Assembly (NCBI RefSeq): GCF_934754915.1
Contig: NZ_CAKVKB010000042.1
Span: forward strand, 1-28,474
From: an uncultured Clostridium sp.
GTDB lineage: Bacteria > Bacillota > Clostridia > Clostridiales > Clostridiaceae
Direction of reading: 5' to 3'
DNA length: 28,474 bases
Part shown: piece after piece, positions 8,763 to 16,359 of the stretch
Numbering within the stretch: position 1 is the stretch's first letter
Layout of the letters: each line of letters opens with the position of its first letter
Translations under genes and position numbers: made by a program
Notes under the pieces: model-generated
What the model was told of the DNA's origin: nothing
The model's input: the letters and a program-made list of their open reading frames with translations, nothing else
The model's database searches: none

Positions 8763-9209
8763 ATGAATGGAAAAATAGATGATATAAATAAACTGTTTGT
8801 TGAAATATTTAATAATATAAAAGACATTGAAGAAAAATCATTAAGTCATAAAGATATATCTGATATTTCAATAACTGAAATTCATGCAATAGAAGCAATA
8901 GGTATAAATTCAGAAAAAACAATGTCTGAAATTGCTCAGAATCTTAACATTACATTAGGTACTCTTACATCATGTATTAACAAACTTATTAAAAAAGGAT
9001 ATGTTGAAAGAAAAAGAACCGAAGAAGATAGAAGAGTAGTTTTAGTAAAACTTACTGAGAAAGGCAAAAATGCATATAATTATCATAAAGAATTTCATCA
9101 TGATATGGTTAATAATACTATAAAAACTCTTAAGGATGATGAAACTAAGATTCTTATTTCATCTCTGGAAAAGTTAAAAGAATTTTTTATTGAAAAATAT
9201 AATATGTAA
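8763..9209 (+). CDS. MarR family transcriptional regulator, FabT-like
   Basis: 148 residues from the ATG at 8763, with GGAGG 7 bases upstream; the ATG at 8745 precedes that site and is rejected. Winged helix-turn-helix: SDISITEIHAIEAIG (about 35-50), TMSEIAQNLNITLGTLTSCI (recognition helix), KKGYVERKRTEEDRRVV (wing with the MarR D-R-R) and LTEKG. The whole protein runs parallel to streptococcal FabT, including the N-terminal NKLFVEIFNNIKDIEEKSL stretch and the C-terminal KEFHHDMVNNTI helix. FabT represses fatty-acid synthesis genes, and in many Firmicutes it heads the fab cluster. No fab gene is visible here, so the regulon must lie elsewhere or be different. A dyad abutting its ribosome binding site suggests autoregulation. 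Confidence 0.85.
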   Translation: MNGKIDDINKLFVEIFNNIKDIEEKSLSHKDISDISITEIHAIEAIGINSEKTMSEIAQNLNITLGTLTSCINKLIKKGYVERKRTEEDRRVVLVKLTEKGKNAYNYHKEFHHDMVNNTIKTLKDDETKILISSLEKLKEFFIEKYNM

Positions 9210-9226
9210 ATTTGCAAAAGATAAAT

Positions 9227-9279
9227 AAAAAATTCGAGGCATAAATGGGATATAAAAATTTCATGCCTTGAATTTTTTT
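9227..9279. terminator. Bidirectional terminator between marR and greA
   Basis: Arms AAAAATTCGAGGCAT and ATGCCTTGAATTTTT pair over 15 positions with one G-U around a 20-base loop, with A-runs on the left and T-runs on the right. It can serve the plus-strand regulator and the converging minus-strand greA. Confidence 0.85.
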
Positions 9280-9353
9280 GCTAATGACTCAAATTTTATA
9301 TAAAAATTAGATAGTATAAAAACAATCCTAAAGTTAATTGAATTTATATTGAT

Positions 9354-9818
9354 TTAAAGAATTTCTAAAATCTCTACAGAATATTTAGAACCTGGAGCAT
9401 CAACTTCAATAATATCACCAGCTTTTCTTCCCATTAAAGCTTTTCCTAAATCAGATTCAACACTTATCATCATGTTTTCTGGATCTAAATCCATAGTAGT
9501 AACAAGAGTTACAATTTCTTCTTCATCATCTTCTATAAATTTTACTTTCGCTTTGCTGTTTATTCCAAGAACAGATTTATCCTGAGTATCATCATCAATA
9601 ACTGTTGCAGTTGAAATCATAGTCATAAGATACTGTATCCTGTTATCATTTTCCCTGTAGTTTGCACATGCTTCTTTATATTCTGCATTTTCTGATCTAT
9701 CACCATGAGCTGCAGCAACTAATTTTTCTTTAGCAATTTCAGCTCTTTTAACAGTCATTCTATAATCTAATTCTTCTTGTAGTTTTTTCATATTTTCTTG
9801 TGTTAATACATTATGCAT
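9354..9818 (-). CDS. greA: Transcription elongation factor GreA
   Basis: 154 residues (family about 158). The chosen start begins MHNVLTQENMKKLQEELDY, with GGGGAGG 9 bases upstream; an ATG ten codons earlier lies beyond the ribosome binding site and is rejected. GreA enters the secondary channel of RNA polymerase and stimulates cleavage of backtracked transcripts. The N-terminal coiled coil carries the tip loop GDRSENAEY with the acidic residues that act at the polymerase active site. The C-terminal FKBP-like domain has DPENMMISVESDLGKALMGR, where many homologues have Ser-Pro-Leu-Gly instead of Ser-Asp-Leu-Gly. Single gene, converging on the MarR gene across a shared terminator. Confidence 0.93.
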   Translation of the reverse strand: MHNVLTQENMKKLQEELDYRMTVKRAEIAKEKLVAAAHGDRSENAEYKEACANYRENDNRIQYLMTMISTATVIDDDTQDKSVLGINSKAKVKFIEDDEEEIVTLVTTMDLDPENMMISVESDLGKALMGRKAGDIIEVDAPGSKYSVEILEIL

Positions 9819-9935
9819 ATTATAAGACCTCCCCGAATTATATTTCATGCTATATAAAGTCTGGCTCTGTTATTATTATATAATATATACAAAAAAATAA
9901 AAGGTTATAATAACATTTTTATTGTATTGACAATT

Positions 9936-9964
9936 TTGAAGAGTATGAAAATTTAGTATATAAT
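9936..9964 (+). promoter_or_regulatory. Sigma-A-type promoter for the 10022-13308 gene run
   Basis: TTGAAG at 9936-9941 and TATAAT at 9959-9964 are separated by 17 bases, placing the start of transcription near 9971, about 50 bases before the first ATG. No terminator-like hairpin is seen before 13309, so four genes may be transcribed from here, with the 115-base gap at 11211-11325 as a possible second start. Confidence 0.6.
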
Positions 9965-10021
9965 AGAAAAATAAGTATATTACATATTGGAATTTTATAT
10001 ATGAATGAATGGAGAATAAAT

Positions 10022-10588
10022 ATGAATGATTGGAAAATTCCTGATGGAGCAGGTTATAAAAGCAGCTGGATAGTTATTAAAGGTTCAAATAGAGAGGAAA
10101 TAATTAAAAATTTGAAATTAAAGGACATTGAAAGTATATCATGGAATGAAGGAATTGAAAAAGTTGGAAGTCTTAATAATACAGTCATGGTAAGTAATGA
10201 TTATGAAAATATTAATTTCATTATTGGAAATAGTTTATTTAATTTATCCTATAATGATAAGCTTTTAATGGATATGTCTAAAGACTGTAAGTTATATTAC
10301 TTTTATACTCATAGAGTATCAGAAAGTCATGGATTTGCTATAGCTGAAGATGGAATTATTATGCGCAAATATTACTATGATGAAGAAAGATTAGAAAGTG
10401 TTGGACTCACTCAGTTAGAAAAAGATAATGGATGGTTTTTTGCAGAAAATTTTGATCAATGTTTTACAGATGACTTTATTACAATAAACGAAGAATATAT
10501 TATTGAAATGGCAGAAGAATGGACTGGAATTGATATCGATAAATTCCCATATTCAGATGTAATATGTGGCAAAATAGAAGAACTATAG
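10022..10588 (+). CDS. Hypothetical protein with a THRVSESHGFA motif, before the CHAP amidase
   Basis: 188 residues from the ATG at 10022, with GGAG 7 bases upstream (an ATG at 10001 precedes it). No signal peptide or membrane span. Notable segments are an N-terminal IPDGAGYKSSWIVIKGSN, a central INFIIGNSLF, the motif YTHRVSESHGFAIAEDG followed by R-K-Y-Y-Y, and an end segment EEWTGIDIDKFPYSD. I recall uncharacterised Firmicute proteins with a similar layout (a THRV-x-E-x-H stretch followed by an Arg-x-Tyr), but I cannot name a domain and no function is known to me. It ends 25 bases before the CHAP amidase start and is likely cotranscribed with it and the DUF4272 gene. Tiny promoter-to-gene distance marks it as the first gene of the unit. 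Confidence 0.7.
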   Translation: MNDWKIPDGAGYKSSWIVIKGSNREEIIKNLKLKDIESISWNEGIEKVGSLNNTVMVSNDYENINFIIGNSLFNLSYNDKLLMDMSKDCKLYYFYTHRVSESHGFAIAEDGIIMRKYYYDEERLESVGLTQLEKDNGWFFAENFDQCFTDDFITINEEYIIEMAEEWTGIDIDKFPYSDVICGKIEEL

Positions 10589-10613
10589 GTTGATTTTTAA
10601 ATTAGAGGTGGAT

Positions 10614-11210
10614 ATGAAAAATAGAATAAAAAAAGTAATTATAAGCATTTCATTTCTTATTTTAATTGGAGTGATTACAATTTCTGTAATTAAAATACAT
10701 AATATAATGGATGATAGAAAAAATGGAATAGGAAATGTTATTGATAGTTATAAAGGTGTAGATATATATTTTAATGGATATGACTATGGAAAAAATCATG
10801 GTAAAAGTTACAGCAAAGATAAATATTATTATGGATACAAATGGCAGTGTGTTGAATATGTAAAGCGATTTTATTATGAGGCCAAACATCATAAAATGCC
10901 AGATGTTTATGGAAATGCAAAAGATTTTTTTGATGAGAACATTGAACAAGGAGAATTAAATGAAAAAAGAGGATTATATCAATATAAAAATGGTGGAAAT
11001 GTAAAACCATGCGAAGATGATCTTCTGGTATTTACAGATACAACTTATGGACATGTTGTCATAATATCCGAAGTGGGTGATGATTATATAGAGGTTGTAC
11101 AGCAAAATATGGGGGATGAATCAAGAGACAGATTTGAGTTAAAATGCATAGATGGAAATTACTATGTAGGGGGAAAACGAGAACCAGCAGGATGGCTGAG
11201 ATTGGAATAA
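10614..11210 (+). CDS. Membrane-anchored CHAP amidase, glutathionylspermidine-amidase-like
   Basis: 198 residues from the ATG at 10614 (GAGGTGG directly upstream; an upstream ATG at 10590 is rejected). A basic start (KNRIKK) and one hydrophobic span at about 8-27 give a signal anchor with the rest predicted outside the membrane. The CHAP domain follows: GVDIYFNGYDYG, then YGYKWQCVEYVKRFYY with nucleophile Cys79, and YGHVVIISEV with His147. The order and wording match the amidase half of E. coli glutathionylspermidine synthetase/amidase (its KWQCVEFARRF motif) better than typical phage or autolysin CHAP domains. The family then has E-Q-N; here it is Q163-Q-N, so the usual acidic third residue is Gln. 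Such enzymes hydrolyse amide bonds, either glutathionylspermidine or peptidoglycan peptides. The true substrate is unknown. Confidence 0.8.
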   Translation: MKNRIKKVIISISFLILIGVITISVIKIHNIMDDRKNGIGNVIDSYKGVDIYFNGYDYGKNHGKSYSKDKYYYGYKWQCVEYVKRFYYEAKHHKMPDVYGNAKDFFDENIEQGELNEKRGLYQYKNGGNVKPCEDDLLVFTDTTYGHVVIISEVGDDYIEVVQQNMGDESRDRFELKCIDGNYYVGGKREPAGWLRLE

Positions 11211-11238
11211 TCTATAAAACATTTAATTTAATAATAAT

Positions 11239-11304
11239 TTAATAGAATATATAAATTTATCATGTTAAAATAATTATGAATAAAAATACAATTAATAGAA
11301 TATA
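11239..11304 (+). repeat. 13-bp direct repeat in the spacer before the DUF4272 gene
   Basis: TTAATAGAATATA occurs at 11239-11251 and 11292-11304, start to start 53 bases. Both copies precede the DUF4272 ribosome binding site. Could be tandem regulator sites or a chance match in A+T-rich DNA. Confidence 0.35.
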
Positions 11305-11325
11305 AATTAAAAAATAGGAGAAACT

Positions 11326-12612
11326 ATGGGGATTTTAAGTAAACTTAAAAGAAAAAAAGATATAGATAATAAAATCTCAAATGAAAACCAAAAAGTTATC
11401 GGAAAGATTTTTATTTTTTCAATACAAAATAATTTGAATATTATTATGAACAATATCTGCAAACGTTTTAATATAGATAACGAAGGCCGCGGAAATAATA
11501 TTGAATTAAAAAATAATGATATAGAAATTTCTGTAGATGTATTTACATCATCCATGAATGGAGAAACAGGTAAATTTATAGAGGAACAGATTAATCGAAC
11601 ATATGGACATTTTTATAATGTTGACACAAAGCATACAGATATAAAAACGAATCTTCTTTATAAGATTTCTACAAGCAAAGGATTTATAAGTATATCATAT
11701 TCTTTTATTAAAGATGATAATTTTGATAAAAAAGCAATGATTGAATATGAATTTATAGATATTTTAGATCAAATTGAAGGTATTATGCTTATCATAGATG
11801 AAAATCAAGATGGTTTTTACTGTAAAGGTAAAGAAGAAAATACTATGGAACTTATTTTATCAGATGATGGAAACAGCAGTCTTTCAAAATATGTTCCAGA
11901 TGAAAAATTTACAATGAAAGCTGAAAAGGGAGGTCTTACTAAAAATCAAATAAACAGGAGATTAAGAAGTCGAAAGATAATAAAACATAAATCTATATAT
12001 GTACCTGCATGGTATCCGGTAATTGAAGATGATACGGAAGCAAAGTGTAGAAATCCAAGAGAAATTGCAGAAAGAGCTGTAGCACTTTTAATAGTATCTC
12101 TTTATTCAGAATGTAGACTAGGCGAAAATATGAATCATCAAGAAGCATATGATTTTGTAAGGGATATAATTGAGAGATTTGATGCAGAAAAATTCCTTTC
12201 ACCAGAAGAAAATGCATACATTAATAATCCTGATTCTGAAGAAAGTGAACAGATAGCATATTCATGGAAATATGAAAATTTATTTGTTATGGAATGGGCA
12301 CTTGGTTTTATTGATGAATTGGATTTTCCTGATCATATATGTGATGTTCCTCTTACAGTAAAAATTTTGAACAGTTATAATAGTATTGAAGAAATCATCA
12401 ATAATTCAAAACCTAAAACATTTGAAAAACTTCTTGATGAATGTGATCTTATTTTCTGTCTTGATTGGGCTTGTGTAGATACAAGGATTCATAATCTTCC
12501 TGCACCTGCGAATATGGACAAGGGTGTTGTGTTTGAAAGACATAAGTCATTAAATTGGCTTGTAGGCTGCAATGACAGAGCAGACTGGGATGATGTTGGA
12601 ACAAATACTTAG
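11326..12612 (+). CDS. DUF4272 domain-containing protein
   Basis: 428 residues, GGAG 5 bases before the ATG. Residues about 1-190 form an unrecognised N-terminal region with alternating strands (KIFIFSIQNNLNIIM, TSKGFISISYSFIKDD). The C-terminal about 220 residues match DUF4272: KCRNPREIAERAVALLIVSL, AYSWKYENLFVMEWALGF, ILNSY, LLDECDLIFCLDWACVD, GVVFERHKSLNWLVG and the closing DRADWDDVGTNT. DUF4272 has no established function as far as I know. It is soluble, with no signal peptide. The phosphatase gene follows after 27 bases. The company of a CHAP amidase and a small uncharacterised protein suggests an envelope or stress theme, but this is weak inference. Confidence 0.82.
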   Translation: MGILSKLKRKKDIDNKISNENQKVIGKIFIFSIQNNLNIIMNNICKRFNIDNEGRGNNIELKNNDIEISVDVFTSSMNGETGKFIEEQINRTYGHFYNVDTKHTDIKTNLLYKISTSKGFISISYSFIKDDNFDKKAMIEYEFIDILDQIEGIMLIIDENQDGFYCKGKEENTMELILSDDGNSSLSKYVPDEKFTMKAEKGGLTKNQINRRLRSRKIIKHKSIYVPAWYPVIEDDTEAKCRNPREIAERAVALLIVSLYSECRLGENMNHQEAYDFVRDIIERFDAEKFLSPEENAYINNPDSEESEQIAYSWKYENLFVMEWALGFIDELDFPDHICDVPLTVKILNSYNSIEEIINNSKPKTFEKLLDECDLIFCLDWACVDTRIHNLPAPANMDKGVVFERHKSLNWLVGCNDRADWDDVGTNT

Positions 12613-12639
12613 TAAATTAATATGGAAAGGGTGGGGTTT

Positions 12640-13308
12640 ATGAGCAGATATGTTATGTCAGATATACATGGATGTTATACAGAATTTATTGAAATGATTA
12701 ATACTATACATTTTAATGATAATGATCAATTATATATTCTTGGAGATATTTTTGACAGAGGACCTCAGCCTTTAAAAGTACTTGATTATATAATGGACAA
12801 AGAAAACATAATAATGATTAAAGGAAATCATGAAAAATTATTTCAAGATTCTATTAAAAATAATGACTATACTCTTTGGTATCTTAATGGAGGATATGTC
12901 ACACATAGTCAGTTGGAAGAACGAGGAAAAGAAGAAGTGTTAAAAGTTTATAATTATATACGAAATCTTCCATTGATAAAAGTGGTAGACAAGTTTATTA
13001 TGGTTCATGCAGGTCTTGAAAAGTATGATGATTCACTTGAACTTGATCAATTTTTGACTCAAGAAGAAAGTACATGTATATGGAGTCGATCTAATATTGG
13101 AAATGAAAAAAAATATAGAGATTATACTGTTATCTGTGGCCACACACCTGTTCAAAATATAGAAGAAGGAGCAAATACTATATTAAAAAGGGTTGGAACA
13201 ATTTATCTTGATTGTGGATGCTGCTTTGGTAAGAAAGTTAAAGGACAGCTTTCATGTTTAAGACTTGATGATATGAAAGAATTTTATATTTCTTCAACAT
13301 ACAAATGA
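12640..13308 (+). CDS. PPP-family serine/threonine protein phosphatase / metallophosphoesterase
   Basis: 222 residues from the ATG at 12640, with GGGTGGGG close upstream; an ATG at 12622 precedes that site. All calcineurin-type metal-ligand motifs are present in order: SDIHGCY (residues 6-12), GDIFDRGPQ, IKGNHEKLF, VHAGLE and CGHTPVQ. Length and motif spacing match the lambda phosphatase / PrpA class, which binds two metal ions and dephosphorylates proteins or small phosphoesters in the cytoplasm. The substrate cannot be read from sequence. It closes the plus-strand run that starts at 10022, and a 152-base gap separates it from the BMP lipoprotein. No kinase gene is adjacent. Confidence 0.88.
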   Translation: MSRYVMSDIHGCYTEFIEMINTIHFNDNDQLYILGDIFDRGPQPLKVLDYIMDKENIIMIKGNHEKLFQDSIKNNDYTLWYLNGGYVTHSQLEERGKEEVLKVYNYIRNLPLIKVVDKFIMVHAGLEKYDDSLELDQFLTQEESTCIWSRSNIGNEKKYRDYTVICGHTPVQNIEEGANTILKRVGTIYLDCGCCFGKKVKGQLSCLRLDDMKEFYISSTYK

Positions 13309-13460
13309 CAGGATTTTTACATAAAAACTCTTGATTAGTGTCATAATTTTAATATGTTTTATTGATATATTAAAAAATATATTGATTTTATCTTATAATT
13401 ATAGTATCTTAGTATGGATATGCTTATAAAACATAATAACTAAATCAAGGAGGACAACAA

Positions 13461-14555
13461 ATGAAGAAAAATTTATTAAAACTTATTGCAGTTTCTGCCA
13501 TGTCAATAATGTTACTAAGTGGATGTGGAAGTTCTTCAAAAAGTGACAGCAGTACTGACGGAAAGTTAAAGGTTGGTATGGTTACTGCTACTGGAAGTAT
13601 AGATGATAAGTCTTTTAATCAGGGAACATGGGAAGGTTTACTAGAAGTTCAAAAAGAATTGAATTTGGATGAACCTAAGTATTTACAACCTAATACTGAA
13701 ACAGATGCTGATTATTTAAAAGAAATCGGAAATCTTGCAGACGGAGGATATAACTTTATAGCAGTACCAGGGTATAAGTTTGAAAAAGCATTATACACTG
13801 CACAAGATAAGTACCCAAATATAAAGTTCTTACTCATAGATGGAACTCCAACTGATGCTGATGGAAACTCTAAAATTTCAGATAATACAGTTTCAATCAC
13901 ATTTGCAGAAGAGCAGTCAGGATTTTTAGCAGGAGTTGCAGCAGCATTACAAATTCAAGAAGGTAAAGCCGGATTTATTGGGGGTATGAAAATACCAGCA
14001 GTTGTAAGATTTGAATATGGATATACTCAAGGTATAAACTATGCTAATGAATACTTAAATACTAAAGTCACTTTAAATGAAGAAGACATCGTATATCAAG
14101 GAACTTTTGATAATGTATCAGCAGGACAGCAGATTTCAGCACAAATGTATGACAGAGGAGTTAAAGTAGTGTTCGCTTCAGCTGGATCAGTTGGTAATGG
14201 TGTTATAAATGAAGCAAAGAACAGAATTAATTCTGGTGAAGAAGTATGGGTTATAGGTGTTGACAGAGATCAATATGATGATGGTGTATATGAAGATGGT
14301 AAATCAGTAGTGCTTACTTCAGCAGTTAAGAAGGTTGCATCTGCAAGCTATGGTACAGTAAAAGATATATATAATAACGAATTTAAAGGCGGACAAAGTT
14401 TAATATATGATATAACTAAAGATGCAGTTGGACTTCCAGAAGAAAATCCAAATTTAAGTTCTGAAATAATTGAAAAAGTAAATGAAGTAGTTGAAAAAAT
14501 GAAATCAGGAAATATTGAAGTATCTACTGAAAATACAAATTTTGTAGTTAAATAA
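13461..14555 (+). CDS. BMP/PnrA-family nucleoside-binding lipoprotein
   Basis: 364 residues, AAGGAGG 8 bases before the ATG. A lipoprotein signal (MKKNLLKLIAVSAMS, then LLSGC with Cys22) and a Ser-rich linker are followed by the periplasmic-binding-type fold: LKVGMVTATGSIDDKSFNQG, PGYKFEKALY, IKFLLIDGTP, FAEEQSGFLAGVAA, KAGFIGGMKIP, VVFASAGSVGNGV and VIGVDRDQYDDG. These are hallmarks of the Bmp/TmpC/PnrA family, which bind purine nucleosides outside the membrane and deliver them to an ABC importer. The ATPase and permease genes usually follow, but here the next gene points the other way, so this is an orphan receptor. A weak TTGATT-N17-TATCTT promoter (13382-13410) is possible. I see no purine riboswitch in the leader. 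Confidence 0.92.
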   Translation: MKKNLLKLIAVSAMSIMLLSGCGSSSKSDSSTDGKLKVGMVTATGSIDDKSFNQGTWEGLLEVQKELNLDEPKYLQPNTETDADYLKEIGNLADGGYNFIAVPGYKFEKALYTAQDKYPNIKFLLIDGTPTDADGNSKISDNTVSITFAEEQSGFLAGVAAALQIQEGKAGFIGGMKIPAVVRFEYGYTQGINYANEYLNTKVTLNEEDIVYQGTFDNVSAGQQISAQMYDRGVKVVFASAGSVGNGVINEAKNRINSGEEVWVIGVDRDQYDDGVYEDGKSVVLTSAVKKVASASYGTVKDIYNNEFKGGQSLIYDITKDAVGLPEENPNLSSEIIEKVNEVVEKMKSGNIEVSTENTNFVVK

Positions 14556-14607
14556 TTTTTTATTTACTTTAAGATAATGTACTTAATTAAAATATAAATT
14601 ATCCATT

Positions 14608-15291
14608 CTATGCTGTTGTGGCTTTGCTTTTTATTACAGGCGATACAACTTCACTATTTTTATATGTTAATAATAATGATATTCCTTCAGGAATTAAACA
14701 AAACAAAGAAGCATGTTCATTAAAAAATCTGCATGCAAAAAATGAAAATGCAACACCTACATGATACCATAACAATGAATTTCCAAAAAATTTTGCCTTT
14801 GAAATCTGCCCTTTGTCTTTAGTACAGATATATTCTCCTATAGCAAGTGATGCCTGACGAAAATTATTGGTAGAAAAAATTGTTGAACTATTATATCCAT
14901 TAGCACCATGGAATATACTCCATTGTGTAGCCATGATAAAAAATAATGGCAAAAGTCCTGCCACAGGATCAGAAGTAGCTGGTATGAAATTAAGAAATAT
15001 AGAACCAGCAATTAGTATTAATATACCATAACGCTGTACATTAATCTTTGTTTTATGAACTATAAATACATAGAGTTCAATTGCTATAAAGTACAATACT
15101 ACTCCTAAAATACGGATAAAAAATTCTTTCAAGTTATGCCCTAAGAAACAGGTAACCACATAAATTAAATTTGCTGTCTGGGCAGAACCTAAATTACCGC
15201 AGCGGTTTAAGATTGCATATCCACCCATAAAGCCGCCAATTAAACACATAATACTATGTATATAAAAATCGTTTTTATTTTGATTATCCAT
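14608..15291 (-). CDS. DUF1275 (YoaK) family membrane protein
   Basis: 227 residues, GGAG about 9 bases before the ATG. Six or so hydrophobic segments: IHSIMCLIGGFMGGYAIL, FFIRILGVVLYFIAIELYVF, YGILILIAGSIFLNF, GLLPLFFIMATQW, SLLWYHVGVAFSFFACRFF and a final one near ASLFCLIPEGISLLL. NLGSAQTANLIYV occupies the place of the family's Gly-x-x-Thr-Gly-Asn-type motif, and an ANGYNSSTIFSTNNFRQASLAIG stretch fits the DUF1275 core. Function unknown in general; sometimes described as a transporter-like protein. It is divergent from a LysR gene with two phased palindromes between them, so it is the probable target of that regulator. Its stop faces the BMP gene stop 52 bases away. Confidence 0.82.
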   Translation of the reverse strand: MDNQNKNDFYIHSIMCLIGGFMGGYAILNRCGNLGSAQTANLIYVVTCFLGHNLKEFFIRILGVVLYFIAIELYVFIVHKTKINVQRYGILILIAGSIFLNFIPATSDPVAGLLPLFFIMATQWSIFHGANGYNSSTIFSTNNFRQASLAIGEYICTKDKGQISKAKFFGNSLLWYHVGVAFSFFACRFFNEHASLFCLIPEGISLLLTYKNSEVVSPVIKSKATTA

Positions 15292-15327
15292 CTAATCAAT
15301 CTCCAATCTAAAATCCTTAATACATAA

Positions 15328-15333
15328 ATTATA
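15328..15333 (-). promoter_or_regulatory. -10 element of the yoaK-type gene
   Basis: On the minus strand this reads TATAAT, about 37 bases before the start codon. The matching -35 position (15351-15356) reads TATTTT, a poor match, and overlaps the edge of the first LysR-type palindrome. That is the layout expected for a promoter that needs an activator. Confidence 0.5.
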
Positions 15334-15353
15334 TCACTTCCATAAATATAAAA

Positions 15354-15374
15354 ATAATGCATATTTTGCATTAT
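15354..15374. promoter_or_regulatory. LysR-type palindrome 1 in the yoaK/lysR divergent spacer
   Basis: Perfect 8-bp arms ATAATGCA and TGCATTAT flank TATTT. Within it T15358 and A15370 form the T-N11-A core of LysR-type binding sites. The perfect dyad marks it as the likely primary recognition site. Confidence 0.65.
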
Positions 15375-15378
15375 AACC

Positions 15379-15393
15379 ATAGATTATTTCTAT
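15379..15393. promoter_or_regulatory. LysR-type palindrome 2, two helical turns from palindrome 1
   Basis: ATAGA-TTATT-TCTAT, again containing T-N11-A (T15380, A15392). Its centre is 22 bp from that of palindrome 1, about two turns of DNA, as for paired recognition and activation sites of a LysR tetramer. It covers the -35 position of a TATAAT at 15402-15407 that would serve the lysR gene, consistent with autoregulation. Confidence 0.5.
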
Positions 15394-15445
15394 ATTTATA
15401 TTATAATAAACATAGAATAATTTATATAAGTTTAGGAGCAAAAAG

Positions 15446-16339
15446 ATGTTAGCAAGTTTTGATGCATATAAAGTATTTTATATAACAGCAAAAAATGAAA
15501 GTATTACAGCTGCAGCTAGAGAATTATATGTAACTCAGCCAACTGTCAGCCATTGTATACAAAAACTTGAGGAAGAACTTGGGTGTATACTTTTTATAAG
15601 AGGGAAAAAAGGAGTAAAACTGACTGCTGAAGGAATGATGTTATACAAACATATATCAACAGCATATAAAGAGATAATACAGGCTGAAGAAGAAATAAAT
15701 GAACTAAAAATGCTTAAAAAAGGTGAAATAGTATTAGGTGCTAGTGAAACTACTATTCATTACTTTTTACTGCCTCATTTAAAAAGATATAAAGAGAAAT
15801 ATCCAAATATAAAGCTAAAAATACATAATTCAAGTACTCCAAATATGCTGGAAGCAATAAGAAATAATAAACTTGACTGTGCTATATTGGTATTTCCATT
15901 ATCATATACTGAAGAAGGACTTCAAATAACTACTTTAACTTTATTTCAGGATATAGCCATAGCTGGAATGGAATATAATGAACTTGAGAATGTACCTGTT
16001 ACATTAAAGGAAATCAATAGATATCCTATTATTGCAATTGATAAAAATACAATGACCAGTATGGTGTTAAAAGAAATTTTCGAAAAAAATGATGTTACTT
16101 TAAAGCCGGATATAGAACTTGCTACAACTGATCTTATAGTACCTACAGTTGCAAATAATTTAGGAATTGGATTTGTACCTGAATTTTTTGCACAAGAATC
16201 ATTAAAGAAAAATGAAATAATAAAGTTAAATCTTATAGATGAAATTCCTAAAAGAAGAATATGTCTGGTTTATAAATCAGGGAGGCATAACTCAATAGCT
16301 GTACAAGCATTTATAGATTCTTTTACTAGTAAAGAGTAA
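15446..16339 (+). CDS. LysR family transcriptional regulator
   Basis: 297 residues, AGGAG 8 bases before the ATG. The N-terminal winged helix-turn-helix reads SFDAYKVFYITAKNESITAAAREL then VTQPTVSHCIQKLEEELGCILFIRGKKGVKLTAEG, the standard LysR pattern. A linker helix and the two-lobed substrate-binding domain follow (GEIVLGASETTIHYFLLPHL, LDCAILVFPL, ATTDLIVPTVANNLGIGFVPE). LysR proteins are tetrameric regulators that respond to a small ligand and commonly control a divergent neighbour. Here that neighbour is the DUF1275 membrane gene, with two T-N11-A palindromes in the shared 154-base spacer. The ligand is unknown. The ZIP transporter downstream has its own spacer and is less certain to be a target. 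Confidence 0.92.
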   Translation: MLASFDAYKVFYITAKNESITAAARELYVTQPTVSHCIQKLEEELGCILFIRGKKGVKLTAEGMMLYKHISTAYKEIIQAEEEINELKMLKKGEIVLGASETTIHYFLLPHLKRYKEKYPNIKLKIHNSSTPNMLEAIRNNKLDCAILVFPLSYTEEGLQITTLTLFQDIAIAGMEYNELENVPVTLKEINRYPIIAIDKNTMTSMVLKEIFEKNDVTLKPDIELATTDLIVPTVANNLGIGFVPEFFAQESLKKNEIIKLNLIDEIPKRRICLVYKSGRHNSIAVQAFIDSFTSKE

Positions 16340-16359
16340 ATTGACAATATGATTAATTA

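Noticed and set aside
9927..9964. TTGACA at 9927-9932 as -35 for the TATAAT at 9959
   Set aside because: The spacing would be 26 bases; TTGAAG at 9936 gives 17 and was chosen instead.
13309..13460. Possible purine riboswitch before the nucleoside-binding lipoprotein
   Set aside because: No three-way-junction stems or conserved purine-aptamer segments could be found.
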